A DNA stretch of 61,105 nucleotides. Origin: Chloroflexota bacterium. GTDB taxonomy: Bacteria > Chloroflexota > Chloroflexia > Thermomicrobiales > UBA6265. The notes under the pieces were generated by a model. That model was not told where the DNA came from and ran no database searches. It saw only the letters and a program-made list of their open reading frames with translations. The DNA lies in NCBI GenBank assembly GCA_023389575.1, contig JAEWEG010000061.1:1-61105 (forward strand), written 5' to 3'. The position numbers and the translations under genes are program-made. The stretch's first letter is position 1; every line of letters begins with the position of its first letter. Below are positions 27,855 through 35,783 of this stretch, piece by piece.

Positions 27855-27878
27855 ATGAGCGGCGTCAAGTGGGGATAA
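27855..27878 (+). CDS. Heptapeptide ORF, unit 1 (MSGVKWG)
   Basis: Codons ATG AGC GGC GTC AAG TGG, then GGA and TAA. Ribosome site GGAAGGAG at 27841-27848. It is the first ORF after the promoter and leader hairpin. Confidence 0.65.
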   Translation: MSGVKWG

Positions 27879-27928
27879 ACAGCACTCGGACGGGAACCAT
27901 CGAACCTTGCACACGGAAGGAGCAGCGA

Positions 27929-27952
27929 ATGTCAGGCGTCAAGTGGGGATAA
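27929..27952 (+). CDS. Heptapeptide ORF, unit 2 (MSGVKWG)
   Basis: The same peptide as unit 1 but Ser2 is written TCA instead of AGC, a change at all three codon positions that keeps the residue. Stop TAA. Ribosome site GGAAGGAG at 27915-27922. Confidence 0.65.
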   Translation: MSGVKWG

Positions 27953-28002
27953 GCGGCACCCGGATCGACAGACTCGCAACCAGCAATCAAAGGGGGCAGC
28001 AC

Positions 28003-28026
28003 ATGCGTGGCGTCAAGTGGGGATAG
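28003..28026 (+). CDS. Heptapeptide ORF, unit 3 (MRGVKWG)
   Basis: Second residue Arg (CGT); GVKWG core unchanged; stop TAG. The ribosome site is the variant AAAGGGGG at 27989-27996. Confidence 0.65.
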   Translation: MRGVKWG

Positions 28027-28076
28027 GAATCACCGGCACCGGGCGATTGGAGCTCAGCACCAGGAAGGAAATGCAC

Positions 28077-28100
28077 ATGTCAGGCGTCAAGTGGGGTTAG
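28077..28100 (+). CDS. Heptapeptide ORF, unit 4 (MSGVKWG)
   Basis: Ser2 is TCA, Gly7 is GGT and the stop is TAG. An in-frame ATG two codons upstream (28071) abuts the ribosome site GGAAGGA (28063-28069), so the ATG at the conserved position is preferred. Confidence 0.65.
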   Translation: MSGVKWG

Positions 28101-28150
28101 GCAACACCAGAACCGGAACTCTCGATCTCAACATTCGGAAGGAGCGGCAC

Positions 28151-28174
28151 ATGAACGGCGTCAAGTGGGGATAA
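28151..28174 (+). CDS. Heptapeptide ORF, unit 5 (MNGVKWG)
   Basis: The only copy with Asn (AAC) at position 2; stop TAA. Ribosome site GGAAGGAG at 28137-28144. Confidence 0.65.
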   Translation: MNGVKWG

Positions 28175-28224
28175 ACAGCAATCGAGTCGGAACATTCGCC
28201 CACAGGAACTGGAAGGAAACGTGG

Positions 28225-28248
28225 ATGCGCGGCGTCAAATGGGGATAG
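28225..28248 (+). CDS. Heptapeptide ORF, unit 6 (MRGVKWG)
   Basis: Arg2 is CGC; Lys5 is AAA, the only departure from AAG in the array and synonymous; stop TAG. Ribosome site GGAAGGA at 28211-28217. Confidence 0.65.
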   Translation: MRGVKWG

Positions 28249-28298
28249 GAACTCTCGGCACTGGCAACTCGATCTCGTCATCACGGACGGAGCGGCAC

Positions 28299-28322
28299 AT
28301 GAGCGGCGTGAAGTGGGGTTAG
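28299..28322 (+). CDS. Heptapeptide ORF, unit 7 (MSGVKWG)
   Basis: Val4 is GTG (all others GTC) and Gly7 is GGT, both synonymous; stop TAG. Ribosome site GGACGGAG at 28285-28292. Confidence 0.65.
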   Translation: MSGVKWG

Positions 28323-28372
28323 GCAGCACCGTCATCGGAAATTTCGCGTCAAGCTTCAGGAAGGAATCGCAC

Positions 28373-28396
28373 ATGTCAGGCGTCAAGTGGGGATAA
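28373..28396 (+). CDS. Heptapeptide ORF, unit 8 (MSGVKWG)
   Basis: Last unit; Ser2 is TCA, stop TAA. Ribosome site GGAAGGA at 28359-28365. The repeat similarity ends at the stop codon; the following 106 nt are AT-richer and unrelated. Confidence 0.65.
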   Translation: MSGVKWG

Positions 28397-28502
28397 TTCT
28401 GGCGTACCGGTAATACTTGAATAAGCGATAGATCTGTATTTGCTGTAGACCGACATCGGAAACATTGAATTCGGCTGGTTTGAGGCACTAATCTCGTCGC
28501 GA

Positions 28503-28536
28503 CGCCAGAGCGACAGTAAAAGCTGTCACTATGGCG
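28503..28536 (+). terminator. Hairpin between the array and the HD-GYP gene
   Basis: CGCCA (28503-28507)/TGGCG (28532-28536) and an inner GACAG (28512-28516)/CTGTC (28523-28527). No T-run follows, so termination is uncertain. If it does not terminate, the array transcript could continue into the HD-GYP gene 120 nt downstream. Confidence 0.4.
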
Positions 28537-28654
28537 GGCACCCCGGAACCGCATATAATGATCCTGTGGATGTGCAGGTCGCCGTTTGGTCGTCCTGCCT
28601 TCATGTTGCGATTCACCACACGCAACGATTCCAGGAGCAGGCGGTGCGGGGTCC

Positions 28655-29950
28655 GTGATCAACTTTCCGCTAAGGGTCAGAATCTGGCTTATAGGCCTGT
28701 GCGCGGTTGCCGCCATGTCCGTTGGCGTCGGCCTTCGCGCGTCGGATCCCCTTACCCTTGGCGATGGTTTCGTTGCCCTCTCCCTCCTCATCGTTATCCT
28801 CGTCATCGAACGCCTCGACGTCTCGATTCCCATTTCCTCCGGCACCCTCCGCGTCTCCGCTGGCGCGCCGGTCGCGCTTGCCGCCGCCATGCATTTCGAC
28901 GTCGGCCTTGGCTGTCTCATCGTGCTCACCGGCCATGTGCTGGACTCGGTGCTGGCGCGCCGCGACCCCATCAAGTCCGTCACCAATATCGCCACCTTCG
29001 TCACGGCCACCGCCGTCGGCGGGTTCGTGTATCACCAGATCGCCGATCTCGCGACCTCGCCAATCGGCTCGGCCACGAACCTGCTGGCGTCACTCGCCGC
29101 GTCAGCCGCCTTCGTCGCGGTCAGCACCGCCTCGGTCGCCATGATCGTGGCGCCCATCATCGGCATGCCGATGCAGACGCTCTGGCAATCAACCGTCCGG
29201 CTCTCCGCCATCGAAACGGTCACCTTCCCGGCCGTGGGCGGGTTGGTCGCTCTCGCCGCCGCCGAGAACGCGTTCGCCGTCCTCCTCCTCGCCTTTCCGC
29301 TGCTGGGGCCGCAGGTCGCCTATCGCACCCTTGTCCGTGCCCAGCGGAGCGTGCGCGACACACTTGAAAGCCTGGCCGACGCCGTGGAGCAACGTGATCC
29401 TTACACCTCAAACCACTCCATCCGGGTGACGGAAACGGTGAAGCGCATCCTTCACGAAATGCCGGACATTCCCTACGAACTCACCGAGACCATCGTCCAG
29501 GCCGCGCGCGTCCACGATATCGGCAAGGTCGGCACCCGAGATCTCACCCTGTACAAGAACGGGCCGCTCACCACCGAGGAACGCGTCGAGATGCAGCGCC
29601 ACTCCGAGGTCGGCAGCGTCATCGTCGCCCGCACCGAGGAATACCGCCTCACCGCCGAGATCATTCGCCACCACCACGAGCACTGGAACGGCGGCGGGTA
29701 TCCTGACAAGCTCTCCGCCCACGAGATTCCGCTCGGCTCGCGCATCATCGGCGTCGCCGATGCCTTCGACGCCATGACCTCCGACCGCCCGTACCGCAAG
29801 GGCATGCCAGTGCCGGTCGCCATCGAGGAGATCCGGCGAAACAGCGGCACACAGTTCGACCCGGACGTGGTCGTCGCGTTCCTCCGCGCCATGAAGGTCG
29901 AGGATGCCCCGGCTACAATTACGTCAACTCCTCAGGCTATGGCCTCCTGA
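28655..29950 (+). CDS. Membrane-bound HD-GYP domain phosphohydrolase
   Basis: About 431 residues using the GTG at 28655 (VINFPLRVRI); the frame is open to a TTG at 28586 and the true start is uncertain. The N-terminal half has six or seven membrane helices (a MASE-like sensor), the C-terminal half an HD-GYP domain: the metal-binding pair in ARVHDIGKVG, a downstream HHHEHWNGGGYPD containing the GYP motif, and ADAFDAMTSDRPYRKG. The family typically hydrolyses cyclic di-GMP, sometimes other cyclic dinucleotides. No GGDEF or EAL partner is in the window. It is co-directional with the heptapeptide array upstream. Confidence 0.88.
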   Translation: MINFPLRVRIWLIGLCAVAAMSVGVGLRASDPLTLGDGFVALSLLIVILVIERLDVSIPISSGTLRVSAGAPVALAAAMHFDVGLGCLIVLTGHVLDSVLARRDPIKSVTNIATFVTATAVGGFVYHQIADLATSPIGSATNLLASLAASAAFVAVSTASVAMIVAPIIGMPMQTLWQSTVRLSAIETVTFPAVGGLVALAAAENAFAVLLLAFPLLGPQVAYRTLVRAQRSVRDTLESLADAVEQRDPYTSNHSIRVTETVKRILHEMPDIPYELTETIVQAARVHDIGKVGTRDLTLYKNGPLTTEERVEMQRHSEVGSVIVARTEEYRLTAEIIRHHHEHWNGGGYPDKLSAHEIPLGSRIIGVADAFDAMTSDRPYRKGMPVPVAIEEIRRNSGTQFDPDVVVAFLRAMKVEDAPATITSTPQAMAS

Positions 29951-30029
29951 TTTTCCACTCGTTGACATTGACCATTCGATCAGGTCGCGGTGTGCGATTG
30001 CCGGGCCACGCTGACCAGAAAGACATTCG

Positions 30030-30767
30030 GTGCAAGTACTCACGTTCGATTTCCACAACACGCTGGCAAACTGCGACCCCTGGTTCGAGCTGGAAGTCCG
30101 CGACCTCCCGTGGGCGGTCATCGCCTTCCTCGATCTCGACTCCGGATCCACGACCAGGTCGGACATCGAGCAGGCCTATCGCTCACTTCGGCTGGACGTG
30201 ATCGAGTCAGGCAACGAAATCGACGCCTTCAACTCCGTCACCATGATCCTGGATCAGGCCAGTATCCCGGCGTCCGCCAGCGACATTCGCCGGGCCATCG
30301 ACTCACTCATGCTGGAAGCCGTTCTCGCTACCGAACCCGTGCCTGGCGCAGCCGACACGGTTCGGTTCCTTCACCGGCTTGGCGTCCGACTTGGGGTGGT
30401 TTCCAGCGCCGTCCACCATCAAACGCTCGACTGGATCATTGACCGCATGGGCGTCGCGGACTGCTTCCATCAGGTCGTCACGTCTGCCAGCAGTGGATAC
30501 TACAAGTCGACACCAGCGATTTATCACGCGGCCCTCCGCGATCTCGGAGGCGAGGCACGCACCAGCGTCCATGTCGGCGACTCGCTTCGCTGGGACGTCG
30601 AAACCGCCCAGAAGGCCGGTCTCAACGCGGTCTGGCTCAAGACCGGCCGCCGCGAGGTGTTCAACACGACCCCCACCACGGCGACTCCCTCGCTCACGCT
30701 GCAAACGATGGAAAACGCCGGTCCCGAGCTGGCGGCGTTGCTGAGTCAGGTGGCGGACCCGGCGTGA
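30030..30767 (+). CDS. HAD-superfamily hydrolase
   Basis: 245 residues from a GTG start. HAD motifs: nucleophile Asp in LTFDFHNTLA (motif I), the Ser/Thr in GVVSSAVHH (II), Lys in GYYKSTPAIY (III), and the acidic HVGDSLRWDVETAQKAG (IV). The helical cap between motifs I and II marks subfamily I. Activity is probably phosphatase-like on a small phosphorylated metabolite; the substrate is unknown. It overlaps trmD by 4 nt (GTGA), so the two are translationally coupled. Confidence 0.9.
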   Translation: MQVLTFDFHNTLANCDPWFELEVRDLPWAVIAFLDLDSGSTTRSDIEQAYRSLRLDVIESGNEIDAFNSVTMILDQASIPASASDIRRAIDSLMLEAVLATEPVPGAADTVRFLHRLGVRLGVVSSAVHHQTLDWIIDRMGVADCFHQVVTSASSGYYKSTPAIYHAALRDLGGEARTSVHVGDSLRWDVETAQKAGLNAVWLKTGRREVFNTTPTTATPSLTLQTMENAGPELAALLSQVADPA

Positions 30768-31531
30768 CCACCCCGACCCCGCTTCGCATCGACATATTCA
30801 CTCTCTTCCCGAACATGTTCGCCGGGCCGTTCAGCGAGAGCATCGTGAAGCGCGCCATCGCCGCCGGGAAGGTCGAAATCGGCATCCACGACATCCGCGA
30901 GTGGACCACCGACAAGCACCGCACCGCCGATGACACGCCGTACGGTGGTGGCGCGGGCATGGTCATGAAGGCCGCACCCATCGTCGAGGCGGTGGAGGCG
31001 GTGCTGGGTGAAGAACTCGCCACCGCCTGGATCGGGGTCATGGCGGCTGGTGGCGAGCGATTCACGCAGGCGCGGGCGCACGAACTCGCCGCCACATACC
31101 GGATCGCCCTGATCTGCGGCCATTACGAGGGAATCGATCAGCGGGCCATCGACATCCTTGGCGCCCACGAGGTCTCGATCGGCGATTTCGTCCTCACCGG
31201 AGGGGAACTTCCAGCGATGGTGATCGCGGATACGGTCATCCGGCTCATCCCGGGCGTGATCGATGCCGCCAGCATCGCCGAGGAATCGCACACCGCCGGC
31301 GAGGAGCGCTACGTCGAGTACCCGCACTACACCCGCCCGGTCAGCTATCGCGGCCACGAAGTGCCCCCGATCCTCCTGTCGGGCCACCACGCCAGGATCA
31401 ACGAATGGCGCCGCGAGCAAGCCATCCAGCGCACGCGGCTCCTCCGTCCGGACCTGATTGCTTCTTCCGACCAGCGGGTCGAGGAGAAGGCGTCCCGAGG
31501 TGACGGCGAGGGCGAAGCCGGTTCCGGCTAA
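30764..31531 (+). CDS. trmD: tRNA (guanine37-N1)-methyltransferase TrmD
   Basis: 255 residues, normal size. SPOUT-family signatures are IDIFTLFPNMF at the N-terminus, DDTPYGGGAGMVMK, ICGHYEGIDQRAID, and the knotted SAM site SIGDFVLTGGELPAMV. It methylates N1 of G37 in tRNAs to prevent frameshifting. The GTG start overlaps the upstream HAD stop. Its usual partners rimM and rplS are absent here; instead it converges with recO with a 4-nt overlap at the stops. Confidence 0.97.
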   Translation: MTTPTPLRIDIFTLFPNMFAGPFSESIVKRAIAAGKVEIGIHDIREWTTDKHRTADDTPYGGGAGMVMKAAPIVEAVEAVLGEELATAWIGVMAAGGERFTQARAHELAATYRIALICGHYEGIDQRAIDILGAHEVSIGDFVLTGGELPAMVIADTVIRLIPGVIDAASIAEESHTAGEERYVEYPHYTRPVSYRGHEVPPILLSGHHARINEWRREQAIQRTRLLRPDLIASSDQRVEEKASRGDGEGEAGSG

Positions 31532-32310
31532 CCCGGACCACCCGACGTTCCGTTCATCGTGCCCAGAACCCGCAGGCTCGCGAAGTCCCGGTCGCTCGAC
31601 TGGCGCAAGTACGCATGCAGCGCCCCGCTCACCTCGCGACGAACGCTCGCGTCAGGTTCCAGTCTGATCACCCCGGCCAGCCCATTCCGCGCCAGCGTCC
31701 TCACGTACTTCTGAGCGTTCACGGAGAGGGTCGTCCCGGCCCGATCCAGGTGCGCACACTCGGGGCAGAGCACCCCACCCATTTGCGGCGAGAAAACGTT
31801 GGGGATCGCCTCCAGCGCTCGCTGGCAATTCGCGCACTCGAGCAGATCCGGCTGGTAGCCGGTCGCCACCAGCATCCCCAGTTCGAAGTGCCGTGTCACA
31901 TGCCACGGGTCGACCTGGTCGTTGAGCAACGCCAGCGACGCCGAGAGCAACTTGTAGATTCGCCGGTTCTCCTGATGCTCCTGCGTCAGGTCGCGGACGA
32001 GCTCGGCGAGGTACGCCGCATGCCCATAGGCGTCGATATCCTCGCGGAGGTTGAGGTGCGGGTTGATGGACGACGCACCAGTCACCACGTCGAGGTCGCG
32101 CCCCCGGGCCAGTTCAAGGTTCACCTCGGCGAAGTAATCCAGGTACGGACCGGACCGGCTGGAAGCCTTGCGAGCACCCTTCGCGATGACGCTCAGCTTG
32201 CCGCGTTCCGGAGTGAACACCACGAAAATACGGTCGGCCTCGCCCAGGTCGCGGCATTGCAGCACGATGGCGTTCGTCCGGTAGTTTCGCTCTCGCATGC
32301 GCTGGTTCAT
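31528..32310 (-). CDS. recO: DNA repair protein RecO
   Basis: 260 residues. The N-terminal OB fold shows NAIVLQCRDLGEADRIFVVFT and GKLSVIAKGARK; the middle is helical; a zinc site of the CxxC..CxxC type is seen in CANCQRAL and LCPEC. RecO loads RecA with RecR/RecF at SSB-coated gaps. The start at 32310 (MNQRMRERNY) has in-frame alternatives a few codons in. It is divergent from ccdA and its 3' end overlaps trmD by 4 nt. Confidence 0.95.
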   Translation of the reverse strand: MNQRMRERNYRTNAIVLQCRDLGEADRIFVVFTPERGKLSVIAKGARKASSRSGPYLDYFAEVNLELARGRDLDVVTGASSINPHLNLREDIDAYGHAAYLAELVRDLTQEHQENRRIYKLLSASLALLNDQVDPWHVTRHFELGMLVATGYQPDLLECANCQRALEAIPNVFSPQMGGVLCPECAHLDRAGTTLSVNAQKYVRTLARNGLAGVIRLEPDASVRREVSGALHAYLRQSSDRDFASLRVLGTMNGTSGGPG

Positions 32311-32490
32311 CGTTCACCATTGTCCCGCCGCCATCTCACCATAACTGCGATTCAGTATGACAGCCAGGCCGCGCGGCCACACCATGGAAGTCATCCGCCG
32401 TTCGGTCAGTTCCTTCGTATCATGCAGCCCTGCCTCACGCCGCGGCGCCCGCGTTGACCCTGCTCTCGGCTGAGTGGTACCGTTCGCCTC

Positions 32491-33240
32491 ATGGTTGGCG
32501 AAGTTTCTCTTCTGGCCGCATTTGTCGCTGGCGTCCTCTCGATTTCCTCCCCCTGCGTGCTCCCCCTGGTCCCGATTTATCTGGCCCACATGGCTGGAGT
32601 AAGCGCCGCGGAAACCGGGTCGATGTCTCGTACCGCCCTGATGAAGAACGCCTTCGCCTACGTCGCGGGCTTCTCGCTCGTGTTCATCGCCTTTGGCGCG
32701 GCCGTCGGCGCGGCGGGCGCGGCCGCCACCGCCCTCGACCTGGTACCCCAGAACCGCATTCTGCTCGTCCGCATCGGCGGCGTCCTTCTTATTGTCCTTG
32801 GGCTGTACCAGACCGGCCTGGTCCGCATCCCGTTCCTCGACCGCCAACGTGGGTTGTCACTCAGCCCCGGAACGCCAGGTTCCGTCTCATCCTCGTTCAT
32901 TATCGGCGTTGGGTTCGGCGCCGGCTGGATGCCATGCACCGGGCCGATTCTCGGAGCGATTCTGACGATGGCCGCGGGCCAGGGCAGCATCGAACGCGCG
33001 ACGCTATTGCTGTCCATCTATACGCTTGGACTTGGCGTCCCGTTCCTGCTGGTGGCCGCCGCGTTCGGCAACTCCACCGCCATCCTTCGCCGCGTCAACG
33101 CGCACCTGCACACCATCACCCTCGTCAGTGGCGCGGTCATGCTGGGCGTCGGCATCATCATGGTGCTCGGCATCTACCAGACCATGTTCACCGAGATCAT
33201 TCGCGTCGCTCCCTGGACTCCGTGGGAACCCGCGATCTAG
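32491..33240 (+). CDS. ccdA: Cytochrome c biogenesis protein CcdA
   Basis: 249 residues with six predicted membrane helices. The two catalytic cysteines lie in conserved SPCVLPLVPIY (helix 1) and GWMPCTGPILGA (helix 4). It carries thiol-reducing electrons from cytosolic thioredoxin to the extracytoplasmic ResA-type thioredoxin, keeping apocytochrome c haem-binding cysteines reduced. First gene of a four-gene System II operon: ccdA, resB, ccsB, resA. Confidence 0.95.
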   Translation: MVGEVSLLAAFVAGVLSISSPCVLPLVPIYLAHMAGVSAAETGSMSRTALMKNAFAYVAGFSLVFIAFGAAVGAAGAAATALDLVPQNRILLVRIGGVLLIVLGLYQTGLVRIPFLDRQRGLSLSPGTPGSVSSSFIIGVGFGAGWMPCTGPILGAILTMAAGQGSIERATLLLSIYTLGLGVPFLLVAAAFGNSTAILRRVNAHLHTITLVSGAVMLGVGIIMVLGIYQTMFTEIIRVAPWTPWEPAI

Positions 33241-33285
33241 CAACGCACTCGACATCGACGCCACGCATCCCGATCGGATACCTTC

Positions 33286-34773
33286 TTGGCCAATGCCGCA
33301 GCCCAACTAAACCAGTCGCGATCCCCGGTCGAGATGGGAATCGACCGCGTCTGGCGATTCTTCTGCTCCGTTCGGGCGGCCATCGCCGAGATCGCGTTCC
33401 TCGCCGTGCTGGTGCTCATCGGCACTTTGCGCGGCAGCGAAGTACCTCAATGGCTGGCTGACGGCATCCCCGCCCTGCAACCATTCGTCGATCGCTGGTA
33501 CGACTGGGATGTCTTTCGCTCCCCAATCTTCGCCGGTATCCTCGCCCTGCTCTCGATCGCCATCGCCGTCTGCACCATCAATCGCGTGCCCGGTATCTGG
33601 CAGACCATCAGCGAGCCTCGCGTCCAGACCTCCCCTGGCTACCTGAAGGCCTCCGACACCTCGGCGACGTTCGAGACGAAGACGAGCGCCGCCGATGTCG
33701 CCTCCGCCTTCGAGGAGGCTCTTCGCCAGAAGCGGTTTCGTGTGCTCACGAAGGAAGTCGGCCAGGATATCCACATCTACGCCGACAAGAATCGCTACGG
33801 CAAGCTCGGAACCTTTCCGTTCCACCTCGCCCTGATTCTGCTGCTCGTCGGCGGAATCGTCGGCGCTCAGTACGGCTTCCGCGAGCAGGAGTTCGTGATC
33901 CCCGTCGGCGAAAGCCGCTCGGTCGGGCACGGCACCAACCTCAGCGTGGAGCTCGTGAACTTCCGCGACACCTACACGCCGGGCGCCATCGCGGAGTCGT
34001 ACGAGGCGGACATCGTCATTTACGAAGGCGGCAGCCCCGTCAAGTCCGCCACCATCAGCCCGAACAATCCCACCTCCCACAACAACGCCACCTTCTACCA
34101 GTCGAGCCTGGGCTACGGCTCCCGGATGAAGGTGACTGGACCAGACGGCGTGCTCCTCTACGAAGGCACGGTCGACCTCGGCATCTTTACCTTCGCCGGA
34201 AATCCGGATGCCCCGGCCGGCTTCGTGAACATCCCCGGCGCAAATTCCACGATGACCGTCGTGGGGCCGGACACCAATCCAGCGGAGAACCCCGAACTCG
34301 ACACGCTGAACCTGCTGAACGGCCAGATGTACGTCATGATCAACCCGAATGACGGGACGGAACTCGACCGTCAGGTCGTTGTCGTCAACCAGGGCCAACC
34401 TGTGCAGGTCGGCGACCTCACCATCCTCTTCGAGCGCGAAATGCAGTGGTCGTTGCTCCAGGTCGCCTACAATCCGGGCATTCCCATCTTCATCATCGCC
34501 TCGATCCTGCTCGTCGGCGGGCTGGTCGTCACCTTCTACCTGCCGCTGCGCCGGGTTCGCGCCATCGCCAGCCCGATTCCTGGAACGGACGGATCACGCC
34601 TCATCGCCATACCCCTCGCCAAACGCGACTGGAGCGGAAAGCGAGACTTTTTCGCCACCGCCAACCGCCTGGAAAGTGCGCTTGGAGTCCGCGCCACGCT
34701 TCGTAAACCGGAGAGCATGAGCGATCTGGACGACATGCCCGACCCACCGGCGACCACCTCGGAATCACAGTAG
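33286..34773 (+). CDS. resB: System II cytochrome c biogenesis protein ResB
   Basis: 495 residues from a TTG start (MANAAAQL), with an ATG 16 codons in as alternative. The structure matches ResB/Ccs1: RFFCSVRAAIAEIAFLAVLVL as the first helix, a second helix around 75-95, a third near 180 (FHLALILLLVGGIVGAQYG), a large extracytoplasmic beta domain (about 195-400) and a final helix followed by a cytosolic tail. With CcsB it forms the haem-transport and cytochrome c synthetase complex. Second gene of the operon, 45 nt after ccdA. Confidence 0.93.
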   Translation: MANAAAQLNQSRSPVEMGIDRVWRFFCSVRAAIAEIAFLAVLVLIGTLRGSEVPQWLADGIPALQPFVDRWYDWDVFRSPIFAGILALLSIAIAVCTINRVPGIWQTISEPRVQTSPGYLKASDTSATFETKTSAADVASAFEEALRQKRFRVLTKEVGQDIHIYADKNRYGKLGTFPFHLALILLLVGGIVGAQYGFREQEFVIPVGESRSVGHGTNLSVELVNFRDTYTPGAIAESYEADIVIYEGGSPVKSATISPNNPTSHNNATFYQSSLGYGSRMKVTGPDGVLLYEGTVDLGIFTFAGNPDAPAGFVNIPGANSTMTVVGPDTNPAENPELDTLNLLNGQMYVMINPNDGTELDRQVVVVNQGQPVQVGDLTILFEREMQWSLLQVAYNPGIPIFIIASILLVGGLVVTFYLPLRRVRAIASPIPGTDGSRLIAIPLAKRDWSGKRDFFATANRLESALGVRATLRKPESMSDLDDMPDPPATTSESQ

Positions 34774-34840
34774 AATGACTGCATACCTCGGTAGAGGAAC
34801 ACGCCCGACTCCACGAGCGTGATGCAAGGGGAGCCTCACC

Positions 34841-35743
34841 ATGGAAACACTCGTCAAGATCTCGTTTTACTGCTTCGCCGCCTCTTCGGTGTCGCTTGGC
34901 GCCGCGGCGATCAGTTACATCCTGTATAGCGTCGGCCGCGTGCGGGTTCACCAGGCCACCATGGCGACCAGCGCCGGCACCACCGTTTCCGCCACCCGTT
35001 CCGAGTTCCTCCCTGGTCCAGACGCCGCCGGCCGGTTCGGCTCCATGCTCACCGCCTTCGGCGCGCTCTTCGCCTTCCTCGCCGTCCTGTTCCGCGGCAT
35101 CGCCGCCGAGCGCGTGCCGCTGTCGAACATGTTCGAGTTCTCGCTCATGTTCGTCCTGGCCCTCTCGGCCATGTATATCGTCTTCGAGCGCGTCTACAAC
35201 ACGCGCCAGCTTGGCGCGATCGCGGTCTCCATCGCGTTCCTGATGACCGTCTACATCTGGCTGCTCCCGGCCAACCTCCGCGAGGTCGACCCGCTGATCC
35301 CGGCCCTGCAGGCGAAGCCGATCATGACCGCGCACGTCTCCAGTGCGATCTTCGCCTACGCTACGTTCGCGGTGTCCTTCGCGGCGGCCGTTCTTTTCCT
35401 CGTTCGCCGGAAATGGAATGTCCGCTGGCTCCCCAGCCTTGAGATGCTGGACGACATAGGCTTCCGGGCCGTCACCATCGGCTTCCCCCTGCTGACCCTC
35501 GTCCTGATCCTCGGCTCGGTCTGGGCCCACGACGCCTGGGGCGTTTACTGGTCCTGGGACCCGAAGGAAACCTCGGCCCTCTTCACCTGGCTCGTCTACG
35601 CCGTCTATCTTCACACTCGCACGCTTCGCGGATGGCGCGGCAACCGCAGCGCGTGGATCCTCATCCTCGGGTTCGCCGCGACACTCTTCACCTACTACGG
35701 CAACTACTTCTTCGGTGGGCTACATGCCTACGGCGGAGTCTAA
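34841..35743 (+). CDS. ccsB: Cytochrome c synthetase subunit CcsB/ResC
   Basis: 300 residues with eight or so helices. The haem-handling tryptophan-rich WWD domain appears as HDAWGVYWSWDPKETSAL, followed by a conserved helix FTWLVYAVYLHTR and a His-containing C-terminus. It pairs with ResB to move haem across the membrane and attach it to CXXCH motifs. Good ribosome site AAGGGGAG before the ATG. Third gene of the System II operon. Confidence 0.95.
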   Translation: METLVKISFYCFAASSVSLGAAAISYILYSVGRVRVHQATMATSAGTTVSATRSEFLPGPDAAGRFGSMLTAFGALFAFLAVLFRGIAAERVPLSNMFEFSLMFVLALSAMYIVFERVYNTRQLGAIAVSIAFLMTVYIWLLPANLREVDPLIPALQAKPIMTAHVSSAIFAYATFAVSFAAAVLFLVRRKWNVRWLPSLEMLDDIGFRAVTIGFPLLTLVLILGSVWAHDAWGVYWSWDPKETSALFTWLVYAVYLHTRTLRGWRGNRSAWILILGFAATLFTYYGNYFFGGLHAYGGV

Positions 35744-35783
35744 TCCGCGCGGGGGCCCATCATGACGAGGAATCGATTCACGC

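Larger units (their letters stand above)
27805..28396 (+). repeat. Tandem array of eight 74-bp units, each with a heptapeptide ORF
   Basis: Eight units of exactly 74 bp (592 bp in total). In each, a 36-nt variable part is followed by a Shine-Dalgarno block GGAAGGA (or a close variant) at -14 to -8, six or seven nt, and a 24-nt ORF. ATGs lie at 27855, 27929, 28003, 28077, 28151, 28225, 28299 and 28373, with no deviation in spacing. Because 74 is not a multiple of three, successive ORFs fall in different frames, so no long protein reads through. The 36-nt parts are related (a CGGAAC..TCGA core is often visible) but strongly diverged, without any insertion or deletion. The ribosome site, ATG, core codons and stop are kept. 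I recognise no known repeat family. Confidence 0.9.

Noticed and set aside
27805..28396. CRISPR array
   Set aside because: The conserved part contains a ribosome site, ATG and stop and is not an identical direct repeat; the variable parts are related to each other (alignable), not unique spacers; no cas genes are present.
27855..28396. Iterons or replication-origin boxes
   Set aside because: No rep, dnaA or partition genes nearby; the conservation pattern follows codon positions, which DNA-binding sites would not. DNA binding is kept only as a secondary possibility.
28087..29010. Long minus-strand ORF crossing the array and HD-GYP gene
   Set aside because: It is a high-GC shadow reading antisense through eight repeats and a well-supported gene, with no domain.
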